Origin: Legionella sp. PATHC032
GTDB taxonomy: Bacteria; Pseudomonadota; Gammaproteobacteria; Legionellales; Legionellaceae
Direction: 5' to 3'
NCBI RefSeq assembly: GCF_026191185.1
Contig: NZ_JAPHOV010000002.1
Span: 1 to 64,000, forward strand
DNA: 64,000 bases
The notes under the pieces are model-generated. The model saw nothing but the letters and a program-made list of their open reading frames with translations, made no database searches and was not told the DNA's origin. Position 1 is the first letter of the stretch. Every line of letters begins with the position of its first letter. Of the stretch, positions 1 to 7,728 are shown piece by piece. The position numbers and the translations under genes were made by a program.

Positions 1-775
1 ATTCGTCCTTTTTGATTTTCAATCGAGCAGTATTTTCCTGATCACATTGTTCTTGATAACGTTTAGCTTCAGGTGAGTATTTGTTAAATCCTTTCGGTGT
101 TCTCCAGCGGTTGTTACGAAGGAGTTGAGAAATGATATTAATTTTATGTTGAAAAGTGTCAATATTTTGAAATTGCTCTTTATTGCTTAATGAAAATACA
201 ATTTCGTCTAAAACCTTTTGAGGGGATGATAGCTTTACTCCATGGCTTTTTTGAACATTCAATAACATCCCCTTAACGATATTGAGTTCGTTTATAGGTA
301 GTTTATCGTCTAATTGATTAAGAGTAATATTATTAATTACTCTATTTTTTTCTTTATTATTGGTATCTGCTGAAACAAGATAATCCATTCTCTCGTTTAT
401 ATCATTTCTAGATGTAGGTTTTTTTTCTTTTATTTCTATAGTGTTTTCTTTCTCTTTTGAGAGAAATTGTAATTTGCTTTGAAGTGTTTCTGTAATTGCT
501 ATAAAAGATCGAGGTACACCGTAATATTTAAATCTTTTTCGGATAATCAGTCCTTCTTCTTCTAAATTTTTTAGGTAGATATAAATCCTGCTTTCACTAA
601 AACCGAGTTCCGCAGCAAGATCAGGAATTTTTTTTGTAAACCATAATTTATTTTCGCGTTTTAAAAGAGTGCCTTGATAATGAAATATGATTTTATCTAA
701 AAGCAGAGCTTCTTTAGGGCAGTTAGTTAATGAAAGAAGCTTGTTAAATCTATGATAGTAAATTGAATTATTCAT
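1..775 (-). CDS. Winged-helix DNA-binding protein, C-terminus beyond window edge
   Basis: An open frame starts at ATG 775 and runs without a stop to the left edge, so at least 258 residues are present and the C-terminus is missing. Residues about 45-85 read as a winged helix-turn-helix (IPDLAAELGFSESRIYIYLK, then a basic wing), preceded by a short alpha/beta region and followed by a charged linker. This arrangement resembles plasmid or ICE replication or regulatory proteins that read a DNA site, but I do not recognise the family and no replication motif is visible. It is transcribed away from the LuxR-type HTH gene, with only 20 bases between them, so the two may be co-transcribed. Confidence 0.7.
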   Translation of the reverse strand, partial: MNNSIYYHRFNKLLSLTNCPKEALLLDKIIFHYQGTLLKRENKLWFTKKIPDLAAELGFSESRIYIYLKNLEEEGLIIRKRFKYYGVPRSFIAITETLQSKLQFLSKEKENTIEIKEKKPTSRNDINERMDYLVSADTNNKEKNRVINNITLNQLDDKLPINELNIVKGMLLNVQKSHGVKLSSPQKVLDEIVFSLSNKEQFQNIDTFQHKINIISQLLRNNRWRTPKGFNKYSPEAKRYQEQCDQENTARLKIKKDE

Positions 776-795
776 AAAACATCCATGTGGTGAAA

Positions 796-1002
796 TTACT
801 TAATTAACCCTGACGTGGCCAACATATAGATTAGCTGAGGCGTGGTTTTGCAATTAAAGCTAGTCTTTAAGTCACTAAGTCTATAGAGGATGTATCTTTT
901 TGATTTTTTGGTATCTTCAGCGATTTCGGTAACTTGGCTACCGTTTATTATCATTTTTATTATCTGGCTATCAACATGGTCAATTACCATTAAAAGCTCC
1001 AT
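796..1002 (-). CDS. Small stand-alone LuxR/GerE-type HTH protein
   Basis: This 68-residue protein is almost entirely one helix-turn-helix domain. The stretch VTEIAEDTKKSKRYILYRLS followed by LKTSFNCKTTPQLIYMLATS matches the layout of the DNA-binding domain at the C-terminus of LuxR/FixJ-type regulators (recognition helix, then the conserved linker and hydrophobic last helix). There is no receiver or ligand-binding domain, so it would act as a constitutive DNA-binding protein. The start lies only nine bases from a 43-bp dyad upstream, which it may bind to control itself and the divergent biosynthetic genes. The function is inferred from the fold only. Confidence 0.65.
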   Translation of the reverse strand: MELLMVIDHVDSQIIKMIINGSQVTEIAEDTKKSKRYILYRLSDLKTSFNCKTTPQLIYMLATSGLIK

Positions 1003-1010
1003 TTTTATTT

Positions 1011-1053
1011 AAATGCATCCCAAGTGATATAATTTATAACTTGAAATGCATTT
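1011..1053. promoter_or_regulatory. 43-bp dyad, candidate operator between divergent genes
   Basis: The sequence is a symmetric pair of 15-base arms (AAATGCAT, three bases, AAGT, and its mirror) around a 13-base AT-rich centre that contains TATAAT. All 12 arm bases that should pair do pair. It sits between the LuxR-type HTH gene (minus) and the 420-residue biosynthetic gene (plus), where an operator for a dimeric regulator would be expected. Confidence 0.5.
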
Positions 1054-1173
1054 AAGCAAGAAATATTATTATTTTTAGCAATAAATTTTATTGCATGAAA
1101 TACAGGTTCATTGAATACACTAATGTTCTCTTGTATGATTCGGTTAATTAATAGGATTTTAGATTGATGTCAT

Positions 1174-2436
1174 ATGAGTGAATTATCTTGGGATAGGGTA
1201 AAAACGGACATAGCTCGTGTTAATAAACGCCTCTATGAAATATTAGAAACCATAGATGGCATTCAAAATATGCTTTTTACTGTCCTTGAATATCAGTATG
1301 GACAAATCATTGCGGATGAGGACTATTTTTATTTGCCAAATACTTGTGGAAAGCTATCCTCGGTTCCATTTTCAATGGTTTTAGAAAAAAATCTTGAAAT
1401 GTTTATTGAATTTAAAGGGAAGTCAAGCACACACCAAGTCTATAAAGAAGGGGATTTTTTAAGCGTTAGTTCACTTTATAATGCTTCAAATACTCATCAT
1501 CCCACAGATATACTGCAAATATCATCAGGTGCAAGAAATACCTTTTTACTTTGTCCTGTGGCAGACGCAAGGCCACATGCCAGTTTAGAAAAATATTTTA
1601 AGGCTGACATTCCTGTGCCAGATGAGCTTGGAAATCATTATTTAACCTTTAAGAGTTTATGTGAGGCAGCCAACTGTAAGTGGCGTTCAAAATTATTGGT
1701 GTTTCCTTCTGAAATTGTAACGTTAATTAAAGAGAATAAATTGCCAACTCTTTTGAGTTTAGTCATGGAATTTGATTCTAATCAGACAGGTTATTATGCA
1801 AACTTACCTTTTTATAATTATCTAATGGCCTACGTCCGAGCCAATAATCCTGAAATATCTCAAAATGAATTTACTAATAACGCCATTAGTCAATTGATTA
1901 CTATAGGTACGGGACAAGTTCCCGGTTACGGTTTAGCCGTAGGGGATGATTTATTGCCCTTAGATTTTATTGTTGAGACGTATCGCGATATATATAAATC
2001 CAAATACACTCCTTTTGTTATGGAGCCTGTTCATTTTGACAAAAATAAAAACAACCCTGTTTTTTATTCGATCCTCAAAGAAGAGATGGCTTTTAAGCCT
2101 ACCTCATTTTCAAATAAACCACAGCGTTGTGAATTAATATACGATACTTATTTTCAGTACGCTGATCATATAAAGAAATTAGGCCATCTTAAGAATACGC
2201 CATTTTTTGAAAGTGCAACAATGCTCGATTTAACACTTTTTCATGAAAAGAACAATCAAGTGACTAATAACTTATTTAAACTACCTAGGGAGACGATTTT
2301 TTCTTACGATCCTCGATTTTTGGAAGTAACAAATAAACTTGGGTATTCAGTTGATCAATTCCCTTCGAAAACAACGTTTTTAGTAGGATGTTTTGGTATT
2401 AAATATAATGAGAATAACGACACTGTTATGCATTGA
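1174..2436 (+). CDS. Unrecognised 420-residue protein, first gene of the sulfur cluster
   Basis: I do not recognise this protein. It has a helical, charged N-terminus (about 1-45, possibly a short coiled coil), no signal peptide and no membrane segment, so it should be cytosolic. It has scattered cysteines (for example in CEAANCKW near residue 168) but no clear metal or nucleotide motif. The following ATP-grasp gene starts inside its 3' end, so the two are translationally coupled and probably work together. It could be the acceptor or scaffold for the ligase, an enzyme of precursor supply, or a peptide-binding partner. A role in the thioamide-type pathway is inferred only from position. Confidence 0.8.
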   Translation: MSELSWDRVKTDIARVNKRLYEILETIDGIQNMLFTVLEYQYGQIIADEDYFYLPNTCGKLSSVPFSMVLEKNLEMFIEFKGKSSTHQVYKEGDFLSVSSLYNASNTHHPTDILQISSGARNTFLLCPVADARPHASLEKYFKADIPVPDELGNHYLTFKSLCEAANCKWRSKLLVFPSEIVTLIKENKLPTLLSLVMEFDSNQTGYYANLPFYNYLMAYVRANNPEISQNEFTNNAISQLITIGTGQVPGYGLAVGDDLLPLDFIVETYRDIYKSKYTPFVMEPVHFDKNKNNPVFYSILKEEMAFKPTSFSNKPQRCELIYDTYFQYADHIKKLGHLKNTPFFESATMLDLTLFHEKNNQVTNNLFKLPRETIFSYDPRFLEVTNKLGYSVDQFPSKTTFLVGCFGIKYNENNDTVMH

Positions 2437-3571
2437 TCCTCTTCAGGACTATGAATTAATCGATTGTGAGATGCTTCTTCAATTGGGCATTACTCCCTTT
2501 TTTTTGATTAAAGATGCATCTAAGGCTGTTAAGGATCGGGAAAATGTATTAGTAAACTCATTTTCATATGAAGATATCCTAGCAATTTGTGATTCAATTC
2601 GTCCAAAGTATATCGTGTGTTTTTCTGAGGATATGTTCGTGGATATAGCAAAAATCCGAGAACATCTAAAGATTGCTGGTATGAGTTCGAATACGGCAAT
2701 GCTATTAAGCCACAAGGATCTTATGTATCAAAAGTTGGATGGTTCATTTCCATTTCCTAAAACAACCACATTGATTGAATCTCCAAATTTAAAATCAATT
2801 CAAGAAAAGATAGGTGTTCAAGAGATTTTTGTTAAACCTATTAATTCCTCTGGTTCCTATGAGACCTATCATATTAAGACTGAGAGAGAGTTTTCTAATT
2901 TTTTAGCCAATAAGAAAGAGGATGAGGAAAACTATATCGCTCAAGCTTATGTGGCAGATGATTTATATCATTCGGAGTTGGTAGTTTTTGATGGGAACAT
3001 TTTGTTTGTAGAAGCCAGGAAATATACCCATCCAAACCATTTAATGGTTAGTAAAAATTTTCCTATATTTAGTTTGAATATTTTAGAAGCGCCTCAACGA
3101 CAATCAATTATTGATGCTTCAGTTAAGGTGAGCCAGTTATTGGGATTCCATAATGGGGTACTTCATACTGAATTCTTCATGAATGAGGATGGTTATATTC
3201 AATTTATCGAAACCAATGCTAGACCACCAGGTATTGGTTTAAATAAGTTGTACCAGAGAAAATATTCCATAAGCCTTGAAACAATTTTATGTTGTATTGT
3301 TTGTGGAGTTGAACCTCCTAGCATGGTAGAAAATAAAAGTCACTTCGTATGTGGTTACTTTCCTACAAAGATGGGGGTTATAAAAAAGATAAACAAACCT
3401 GAACTTCATGTTCAAAATGAATGGACTTTTTTTGTTAAGCCTGATGATACAAGCGAACAAATGGCACATATGTCTAAGTCAGCGATGGTTCTTTGTTGGG
3501 ATGACTCTGTAACTGAAATAAATAAGACTGGTAACTTTCTTGCAGAGCAAGATATTGTAGAGGTTTATTGA
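2408..3571 (+). CDS. ATP-grasp ligase
   Basis: This 387-residue protein has the ATP-grasp layout: an N-terminal Rossmann-like part (MRITTLLCIDP), the nucleotide-binding lysine strand FVKPINSSGS, and the metal-binding strand IQFIETNARPPGIG with the E-x-N-x-R pattern. The family joins a carboxylate, activated as acyl phosphate, to an amine or thiol, so it may ligate an amino acid to a peptide or small molecule. I chose ATG 2408 because it opens on the first beta strand; a TTG at 2393 is in frame. It overlaps the end of the preceding gene by 29 bases. The substrate is unknown. Confidence 0.85.
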   Translation: MRITTLLCIDPLQDYELIDCEMLLQLGITPFFLIKDASKAVKDRENVLVNSFSYEDILAICDSIRPKYIVCFSEDMFVDIAKIREHLKIAGMSSNTAMLLSHKDLMYQKLDGSFPFPKTTTLIESPNLKSIQEKIGVQEIFVKPINSSGSYETYHIKTEREFSNFLANKKEDEENYIAQAYVADDLYHSELVVFDGNILFVEARKYTHPNHLMVSKNFPIFSLNILEAPQRQSIIDASVKVSQLLGFHNGVLHTEFFMNEDGYIQFIETNARPPGIGLNKLYQRKYSISLETILCCIVCGVEPPSMVENKSHFVCGYFPTKMGVIKKINKPELHVQNEWTFFVKPDDTSEQMAHMSKSAMVLCWDDSVTEINKTGNFLAEQDIVEVY

Positions 3572-3583
3572 ATTAAAAATAGA

Positions 3584-3646
3584 TTATAGCCTCATTTTGG
3601 CTGCTGATGAGTTTTTAGTAAGATCTTTAAACAGTTGTTCGTTCAT
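3584..3646 (-). CDS. Candidate 20-residue peptide on the strand opposite the cluster
   Basis: A short frame (MNEQLFKDLTKNSSAAKMRL) lies in the gap between the ATP-grasp and ThiS-like genes, on the other strand. It has GGTGA about five bases before its ATG. A charged N-terminal half followed by a small, Ser/Ala-rich C-terminal half is compatible with a leader and core, so it is noted as the only peptide-sized candidate precursor. Chance open frames of this size are common, so the call is weak. Confidence 0.2.
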   Translation of the reverse strand: MNEQLFKDLTKNSSAAKMRL

Positions 3647-3718
3647 ATTTCACCACAATTGTTAAAAATATAAATAAATTATATATATCGTTTATATAAA
3701 AATCTACAGGTTATAAGA

Positions 3719-3970
3719 ATGCATGAATACCAATTAATAGAGTTTAGTTCGTCCAAAAAAGAAATCCAATTGGTTTCTAATCAATCAAACTTGCAACAAG
3801 TATTATTAGAATTTTATAAAGAGAAGTTTGAAAAGATGTTTGATGAAGACGGTTGTTCAAAGGGATACATTTCTGTATTTGTTAACTCAAAACAAATTAC
3901 ATCAGTTAAAGAAATTGCACTTAACCCTAATGATGAAATCTGTATTGTAACTTCGATATCAGGGGGGTAG
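3719..3970 (+). CDS. ThiS/MoaD-like sulfur carrier protein
   Basis: An 83-residue protein ending in SISGG. The size, the beta-grasp-like hydrophobic spacing and the C-terminal Gly-Gly are those of ThiS/MoaD-type sulfur carriers, whose last glycine is adenylated by an E1-like enzyme and turned into a thiocarboxylate. The E1-like gene starts four bases after this stop. It would carry activated sulfide in the cytosol to the YcaO-TfuA pair downstream. A GC-poor 147-base gap precedes it, with several AT-rich promoter-like stretches, so a separate transcript may start here. Confidence 0.85.
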   Translation: MHEYQLIEFSSSKKEIQLVSNQSNLQQVLLEFYKEKFEKMFDEDGCSKGYISVFVNSKQITSVKEIALNPNDEICIVTSISGG

Positions 3971-3974
3971 AGGA

Positions 3975-4997
3975 ATGGAACGGTATAAACGCCAGATCGC
4001 AGTGATCGGAGAGCAAAGTCAAAAAATACTAAGTAATGCAAGAATTATGATCGTTGGTCTAGGCGGTATCGGATGTCCTGTTGCTCAATATCTTGCCGCT
4101 GCTGGTGTTGGAAAGTTAATCCTAGTCGATAATGATAAAGTAGATCTTTCTAATTTACATAGACAGATTTTATTTAATGAGGCAGATGTCGGAGATTATA
4201 AAGCTGAGAAAGCGAAAGTTGCTCTAAGTCAAGTTAATTGCAATATAGTTCTTGAAGCATACACCAATAAATTTGATGTAGATTTCGGTTACTCATCAGT
4301 CTCAGATGTCGATCTGATCATCGATGGAACAGACAATTTTGAAACGAGATACCTTATTAACGATATTTGTGTCTTACAAGAAAAAGTATTTATAAGCTGT
4401 AGTATTTTTGTAAATGTCATTCAGCTTGTTTTATTTGATACGAAACATTGCTGTTATCGTTGTTTATATCCTAACCCGCCTCCTACAGGTGCAATTCCTA
4501 ACTGTTCCGAAGCGGGTGTTTTAGGCACAGTAACAGGAATAGCCGGAACCATGGCCGCTAACCTTGCTCTAAATTATTTACTTAAGGTAGAGGATGGGGA
4601 AGCACCACAAGTACGAATAGTAGATGCAAAAAACTTTAGTATCTCCTCTTTGACTATAAAGCAAAATAATGAATGCATTGCATGCAAACAAAAGAAAATC
4701 AACTTTGATTATTTGCAAACCAGTAGTGCTGATTATGGGATCTCCATAGAAGATCTTGATAGAAACAAGCATTTTCTGGTTGATATAAGGCAAAAAGAGG
4801 AGAGAGAGATTATAAAGTTAGATGATGATTTATTTTTTCCTATTAAGGATAATAATAATTATGCGTTTTTTTTATCTTATAAAGATAAAAAATTAGTATT
4901 TTATTGTGCTTCAGGGTATCGAAGTAAATTGTTTGCTTCAGAGCTTAGAACGTTAGGCGTTGATGCTTATTACCTCAAAACGAGTCTGTCTAAATGA
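3975..4997 (+). CDS. E1-like adenylyltransferase fused to a rhodanese domain
   Basis: Residues 1-250 are a ThiF/MoeB/HesA-type E1: the nucleotide loop GLGGIG at 28-33, IIDGTDNFETR near 115-125, the candidate catalytic Cys177 in NCSEAGVLG, and a zinc site made by C160/C163 and C234/C237. Residues about 265-340 are a rhodanese domain with the active loop CASGYRS, whose Cys311 would carry persulfide. This is the MOCS3/Uba4 arrangement: adenylate the carrier's C-terminal glycine, then transfer sulfur to make a thiocarboxylate. The partner is the ThiS-like gene just upstream. Its stop overlaps the start of the YcaO gene (ATGA), showing coupled translation. Confidence 0.9.
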   Translation: MERYKRQIAVIGEQSQKILSNARIMIVGLGGIGCPVAQYLAAAGVGKLILVDNDKVDLSNLHRQILFNEADVGDYKAEKAKVALSQVNCNIVLEAYTNKFDVDFGYSSVSDVDLIIDGTDNFETRYLINDICVLQEKVFISCSIFVNVIQLVLFDTKHCCYRCLYPNPPPTGAIPNCSEAGVLGTVTGIAGTMAANLALNYLLKVEDGEAPQVRIVDAKNFSISSLTIKQNNECIACKQKKINFDYLQTSSADYGISIEDLDRNKHFLVDIRQKEEREIIKLDDDLFFPIKDNNNYAFFLSYKDKKLVFYCASGYRSKLFASELRTLGVDAYYLKTSLSK

Positions 4998-6055
4998 TTA
5001 TTAGGCATGCAGAAACTTCTTTTAGAGCACGTCATTTCAGTGAAACACTAAACTTATTGAATCAGTTTAAGAAACTAGCGGGAATTACTCGATTAGCAGA
5101 CTTAACACATTTAGATTACACCAGCCTACCCGTCTATACTGCAATAAGGCCTAGAGCAAAATCATTAACAACGAGTCAAGGAAAAGGATTAACAAAGGAA
5201 GCAGCTAAATGTTCGGCCTTGATGGAGTCGATTGAGGTGTATTTTGCTGAAGAAATAATTCCACAAGTGACTAATAAATCAGAGCTTGAATTAACACAAA
5301 GTAATAACCTTTTTATACCAATAAATCAACTTGCAAACTCAGTGCGGTTTACCAATCCCTCACAGCCAATAAATTGGGTATATGCTGATTTAGTATTCTC
5401 AGGGAAGACCATTCTTGTACCTTTTGCAGAATATTCATTAAATTCTTATTTACCGGAAGTTTTAATTTATTCTCCTGATACAACAGGACTCGCAGGAGGA
5501 AATAACTATAAAGAAGCTCTGTTACACGGAATTTTGGAAGTAATTGAGAGGCAAGACGCGCAACAGATAACCGAGATTGCTTTTGTTAATAGCAATTTAG
5601 TTGAAAATTTATCAATAAGGTTTGATTGTTTCATTACTTATCAAGAAAATTATTATAGAGTTCCTTCATTTGAAGTGTTGCTTAAATCAAAAAATCCTTT
5701 TGAAAATCAAATCCTATTTAAGGGTAGTGGAAGCCATTTAAATAAAAAAATAGCCTTAAATCGTGCACTCACTGAAGCCATTCAATCGCGAGTAACTACT
5801 ATAGCAGGTTCTCGAGATGATCTAATTAATACTAAATATGATTCTAAGGCCAGTGAGTTTCCTGTTGTTATGAATAAAAAGAACTTCGATGAAGTACAGG
5901 ATTATTCTGTAGGGACAATAGAGGATGCACTTTCTGTACTCTATGAAAAGATTAAAGAAAATAATCAGGATATTTTAGTGTACACGTATTATGACAAAGA
6001 AATTTGTATTGTGAAGGTTAAACTAATTTCTATGGACTTGATAAGCCATGTATGA
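4994..6055 (+). CDS. YcaO-domain protein, likely thioamide-forming type
   Basis: This 353-residue protein carries the YcaO nucleotide-binding signatures: SQGKG at 61-65, the glutamates E78/E81 in ALMESIE, and E182/E185 in ILEVIERQD, then ALNRALTEAIQSR. YcaO enzymes phosphorylate a backbone amide oxygen with ATP and allow attack by a nucleophile. The C-terminus ends in ISMDLISHV and lacks the proline-rich PxPxP tail of azoline-forming cyclodehydratases. There is no fused E1 or ocin-ThiF domain, and TfuA follows directly. Together these favour backbone thioamide formation with external sulfide. The substrate peptide is not identified. Confidence 0.9.
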   Translation: MIIRHAETSFRARHFSETLNLLNQFKKLAGITRLADLTHLDYTSLPVYTAIRPRAKSLTTSQGKGLTKEAAKCSALMESIEVYFAEEIIPQVTNKSELELTQSNNLFIPINQLANSVRFTNPSQPINWVYADLVFSGKTILVPFAEYSLNSYLPEVLIYSPDTTGLAGGNNYKEALLHGILEVIERQDAQQITEIAFVNSNLVENLSIRFDCFITYQENYYRVPSFEVLLKSKNPFENQILFKGSGSHLNKKIALNRALTEAIQSRVTTIAGSRDDLINTKYDSKASEFPVVMNKKNFDEVQDYSVGTIEDALSVLYEKIKENNQDILVYTYYDKEICIVKVKLISMDLISHV

Positions 6056-7082
6056 AACAGTCGTTTTTTTAGAAACCTCTTTATCCCATCAAGAAGCGAT
6101 GCATCTATTGCCAGATGCAAAGTATCTACCATCAATTAAAAAGGGTGATGTGCTTAAATCAATAAATGATGGATATAAACGAATTGTCATCATTGATGGA
6201 AATTTTTCTTGTGTTCCTTCTGTTTGGCATAAAGAAATATTAACTGCCCTAGACTATGGTTTAGAGGTATTCGGAGCTGCTTCAATGGGGGCTTTGAGAG
6301 CAGCAGAGCTGGATGCTTTTGGTATGAAAGGGTATGGGCGTATTTATGAGATGTATAAGAATGAAGAAATTGATGGTGATGATGAAGTTGCCATTGCTTA
6401 TTCTAAATACAACAATGAGCAAACCATTCCTTTGATCAATATTCGTCTGACGCTTGAAAGAATAAATATAACTAATAAGGAAACGATTTTAGATTCTATT
6501 CGATCAATATTTTATGCTGAGAGAACATGGGGTAGGATTGCCCAACAGGTTTCAGAGGAACTTTATCATTTAATTAAGTCCAATTATGCGGACGTGAAAA
6601 AAGAGGATGCAAAATCCTTATTGTTTTATTTAAATCACCAGCAAATCCTTCCAATGACTTTAGCCTTTGGTAAGAAAAAAAGAAATTTTACCCTTTTTGA
6701 AAAAAAATTAATTGAAGCTACTTTATCGCCTGTTTGGTTGAATTCTCATGAACTAGAGCAAATAGGAGAAGTGGCTCATCTTCAGCGAGCTGAAAATATT
6801 GTTAAATTACTATCCATTCCTAAAACAAAAGCTAATATGCTTCATTATCAATCTATAATAGCAATGCTAGATAAACAAGAATACGAAATAACCGAATGCG
6901 AGCTTATCTACCAGGTAGAACTATTTAGAGAGGAGCGTAATCTGTTGAAGGGAGATGAGTTTGTTAATTGGTTAAAGGATAGAGGTTTGTATGACTCCAA
7001 TCTAGAGCAACTCTTTTACGACTATGTAAAATTATCTAAATACTTTGCGATTACCTACGATTACAATAGCTATTTCAATTAA
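6048..7082 (+). CDS. TfuA-like protein, sulfur delivery partner of YcaO
   Basis: The first 120 residues carry the TfuA core: LLPDAKYLPSIKKGD, IIDG at 48-51, WHKEIL at 60-65, SMGALRAAEL at 79-88 and DDEVA at 111-115. In studied bacterial pairs TfuA works with YcaO in peptide thioamidation and is reported to release sulfide from a thiocarboxylated ThiS. The presence of ThiS and E1 genes in the same operon fits that role exactly. The remaining 220 residues are helical and not recognised; many TfuA proteins have such an extension. The start overlaps the YcaO stop by eight bases. It is the last gene of the cluster. Confidence 0.9.
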   Translation: MYETVVFLETSLSHQEAMHLLPDAKYLPSIKKGDVLKSINDGYKRIVIIDGNFSCVPSVWHKEILTALDYGLEVFGAASMGALRAAELDAFGMKGYGRIYEMYKNEEIDGDDEVAIAYSKYNNEQTIPLINIRLTLERINITNKETILDSIRSIFYAERTWGRIAQQVSEELYHLIKSNYADVKKEDAKSLLFYLNHQQILPMTLAFGKKKRNFTLFEKKLIEATLSPVWLNSHELEQIGEVAHLQRAENIVKLLSIPKTKANMLHYQSIIAMLDKQEYEITECELIYQVELFREERNLLKGDEFVNWLKDRGLYDSNLEQLFYDYVKLSKYFAITYDYNSYFN

Positions 7083-7194
7083 ATTCCACACCCTAAAAAT
7101 TTTTTCCACTTTTTTATTATCCTTGCACCTAGGTGAATGCACCTGATCTTAAATGATGATTCAATGGCATTATCGCTTATCAAAGAAATTCATT

Positions 7195-7380
7195 ATGAAT
7201 GCAGAACAAGAGGTGTTCGATATTTTAGAAGGTTGTATTTTGTGCTTGCAAAAAGCAGCTACAGAAATCGGTGGCTTTGATTTTGATAAACACGCACAAG
7301 CAGCAGTGTTTGCATATTCTTTATTAAAGCGGCAGCAATTGTTTTTAATTTATCCATTTGAGAATGAGACAGTGCATTAA
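7195..7380 (+). CDS. Small hypothetical protein upstream of the CsrA paralogue
   Basis: A 61-residue soluble, helical protein beginning MNAEQEVFDILEG. An in-frame ATG at 7153 would add 14 residues (basic and aromatic), but neither start has a strong ribosome site. I see no known motif. It lies directly before the CsrA-like gene and the transfer operon and reads in the same direction, so it is probably a regulator or a conserved leader gene of the conjugation module. The function is unknown. Confidence 0.55.
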   Translation: MNAEQEVFDILEGCILCLQKAATEIGGFDFDKHAQAAVFAYSLLKRQQLFLIYPFENETVH

Positions 7381-7436
7381 ACGATGCTATCAATAAATTA
7401 CTTTTTCTAAATAATCAATAGAAGAGGAAGGGGAAT

Positions 7437-7595
7437 ATGTTGATATTAAAACGCAGGGTAGGGGAGACAGTAGCGATAGAAAACAAAGTGTTTTGTATGG
7501 TACTGGATCATCAACGGGATGGTCAGTTGAAGTTAGCGTTTGATGCGCCAGAATGTGTTCCATTCCATCGTTTTGAAATTCAAGAGGGTTCATGA
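7437..7595 (+). CDS. csrT: CsrA-family RNA-binding protein (CsrT-like)
   Basis: A 52-residue CsrA homologue: MLILKRRVGETVAI at the N-terminus is the conserved first strand and FHRFEI near residue 44-49 is the C-terminal RNA-binding motif (usually HREEI). It is slightly shorter than housekeeping CsrA. The ribosome site (GAGGAAGGGG) is very strong. Legionella ICEs carry such csrA paralogues, named csrT, ahead of F-type transfer genes, where they repress transfer or other host functions by binding GGA motifs in mRNA leaders. The position in front of traT-traA here is the same. Its stop overlaps the ATG of the next small gene. Confidence 0.85.
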   Translation: MLILKRRVGETVAIENKVFCMVLDHQRDGQLKLAFDAPECVPFHRFEIQEGS

Positions 7596-7702
7596 AAAAA
7601 ATTCAGGATGGAGCTTATAGACGAGAAATCAGTTGGGATGGAACTATGATTAATCGATTAATAAAAAAGTTTAGGAAGTGTTTTACTGGAATTCATGACT
7701 AA
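7592..7702 (+). CDS. 36-residue basic peptide coupled to the CsrA paralogue
   Basis: A short frame (MKKIQDGAYRREISWDGTMI and a basic tail) starts in the ATGA overlap with the csrT stop and ends 26 bases before traT. The overlap and the strand suggest it is translated together with the CsrA paralogue. It has 10 Lys/Arg among 36 residues and no membrane segment. The function is unknown; it may be a modulator of the CsrA-like protein or RNA binding. Confidence 0.45.
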   Translation: MKKIQDGAYRREISWDGTMINRLIKKFRKCFTGIHD

Positions 7703-7728
7703 TTGTTAGGACAAATAAGGATAATACA

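Noticed and set aside
1095..1151. 18-residue frame ahead of the biosynthetic operon as precursor peptide
   Set aside because: No ribosome site before its ATG and no leader-core pattern.
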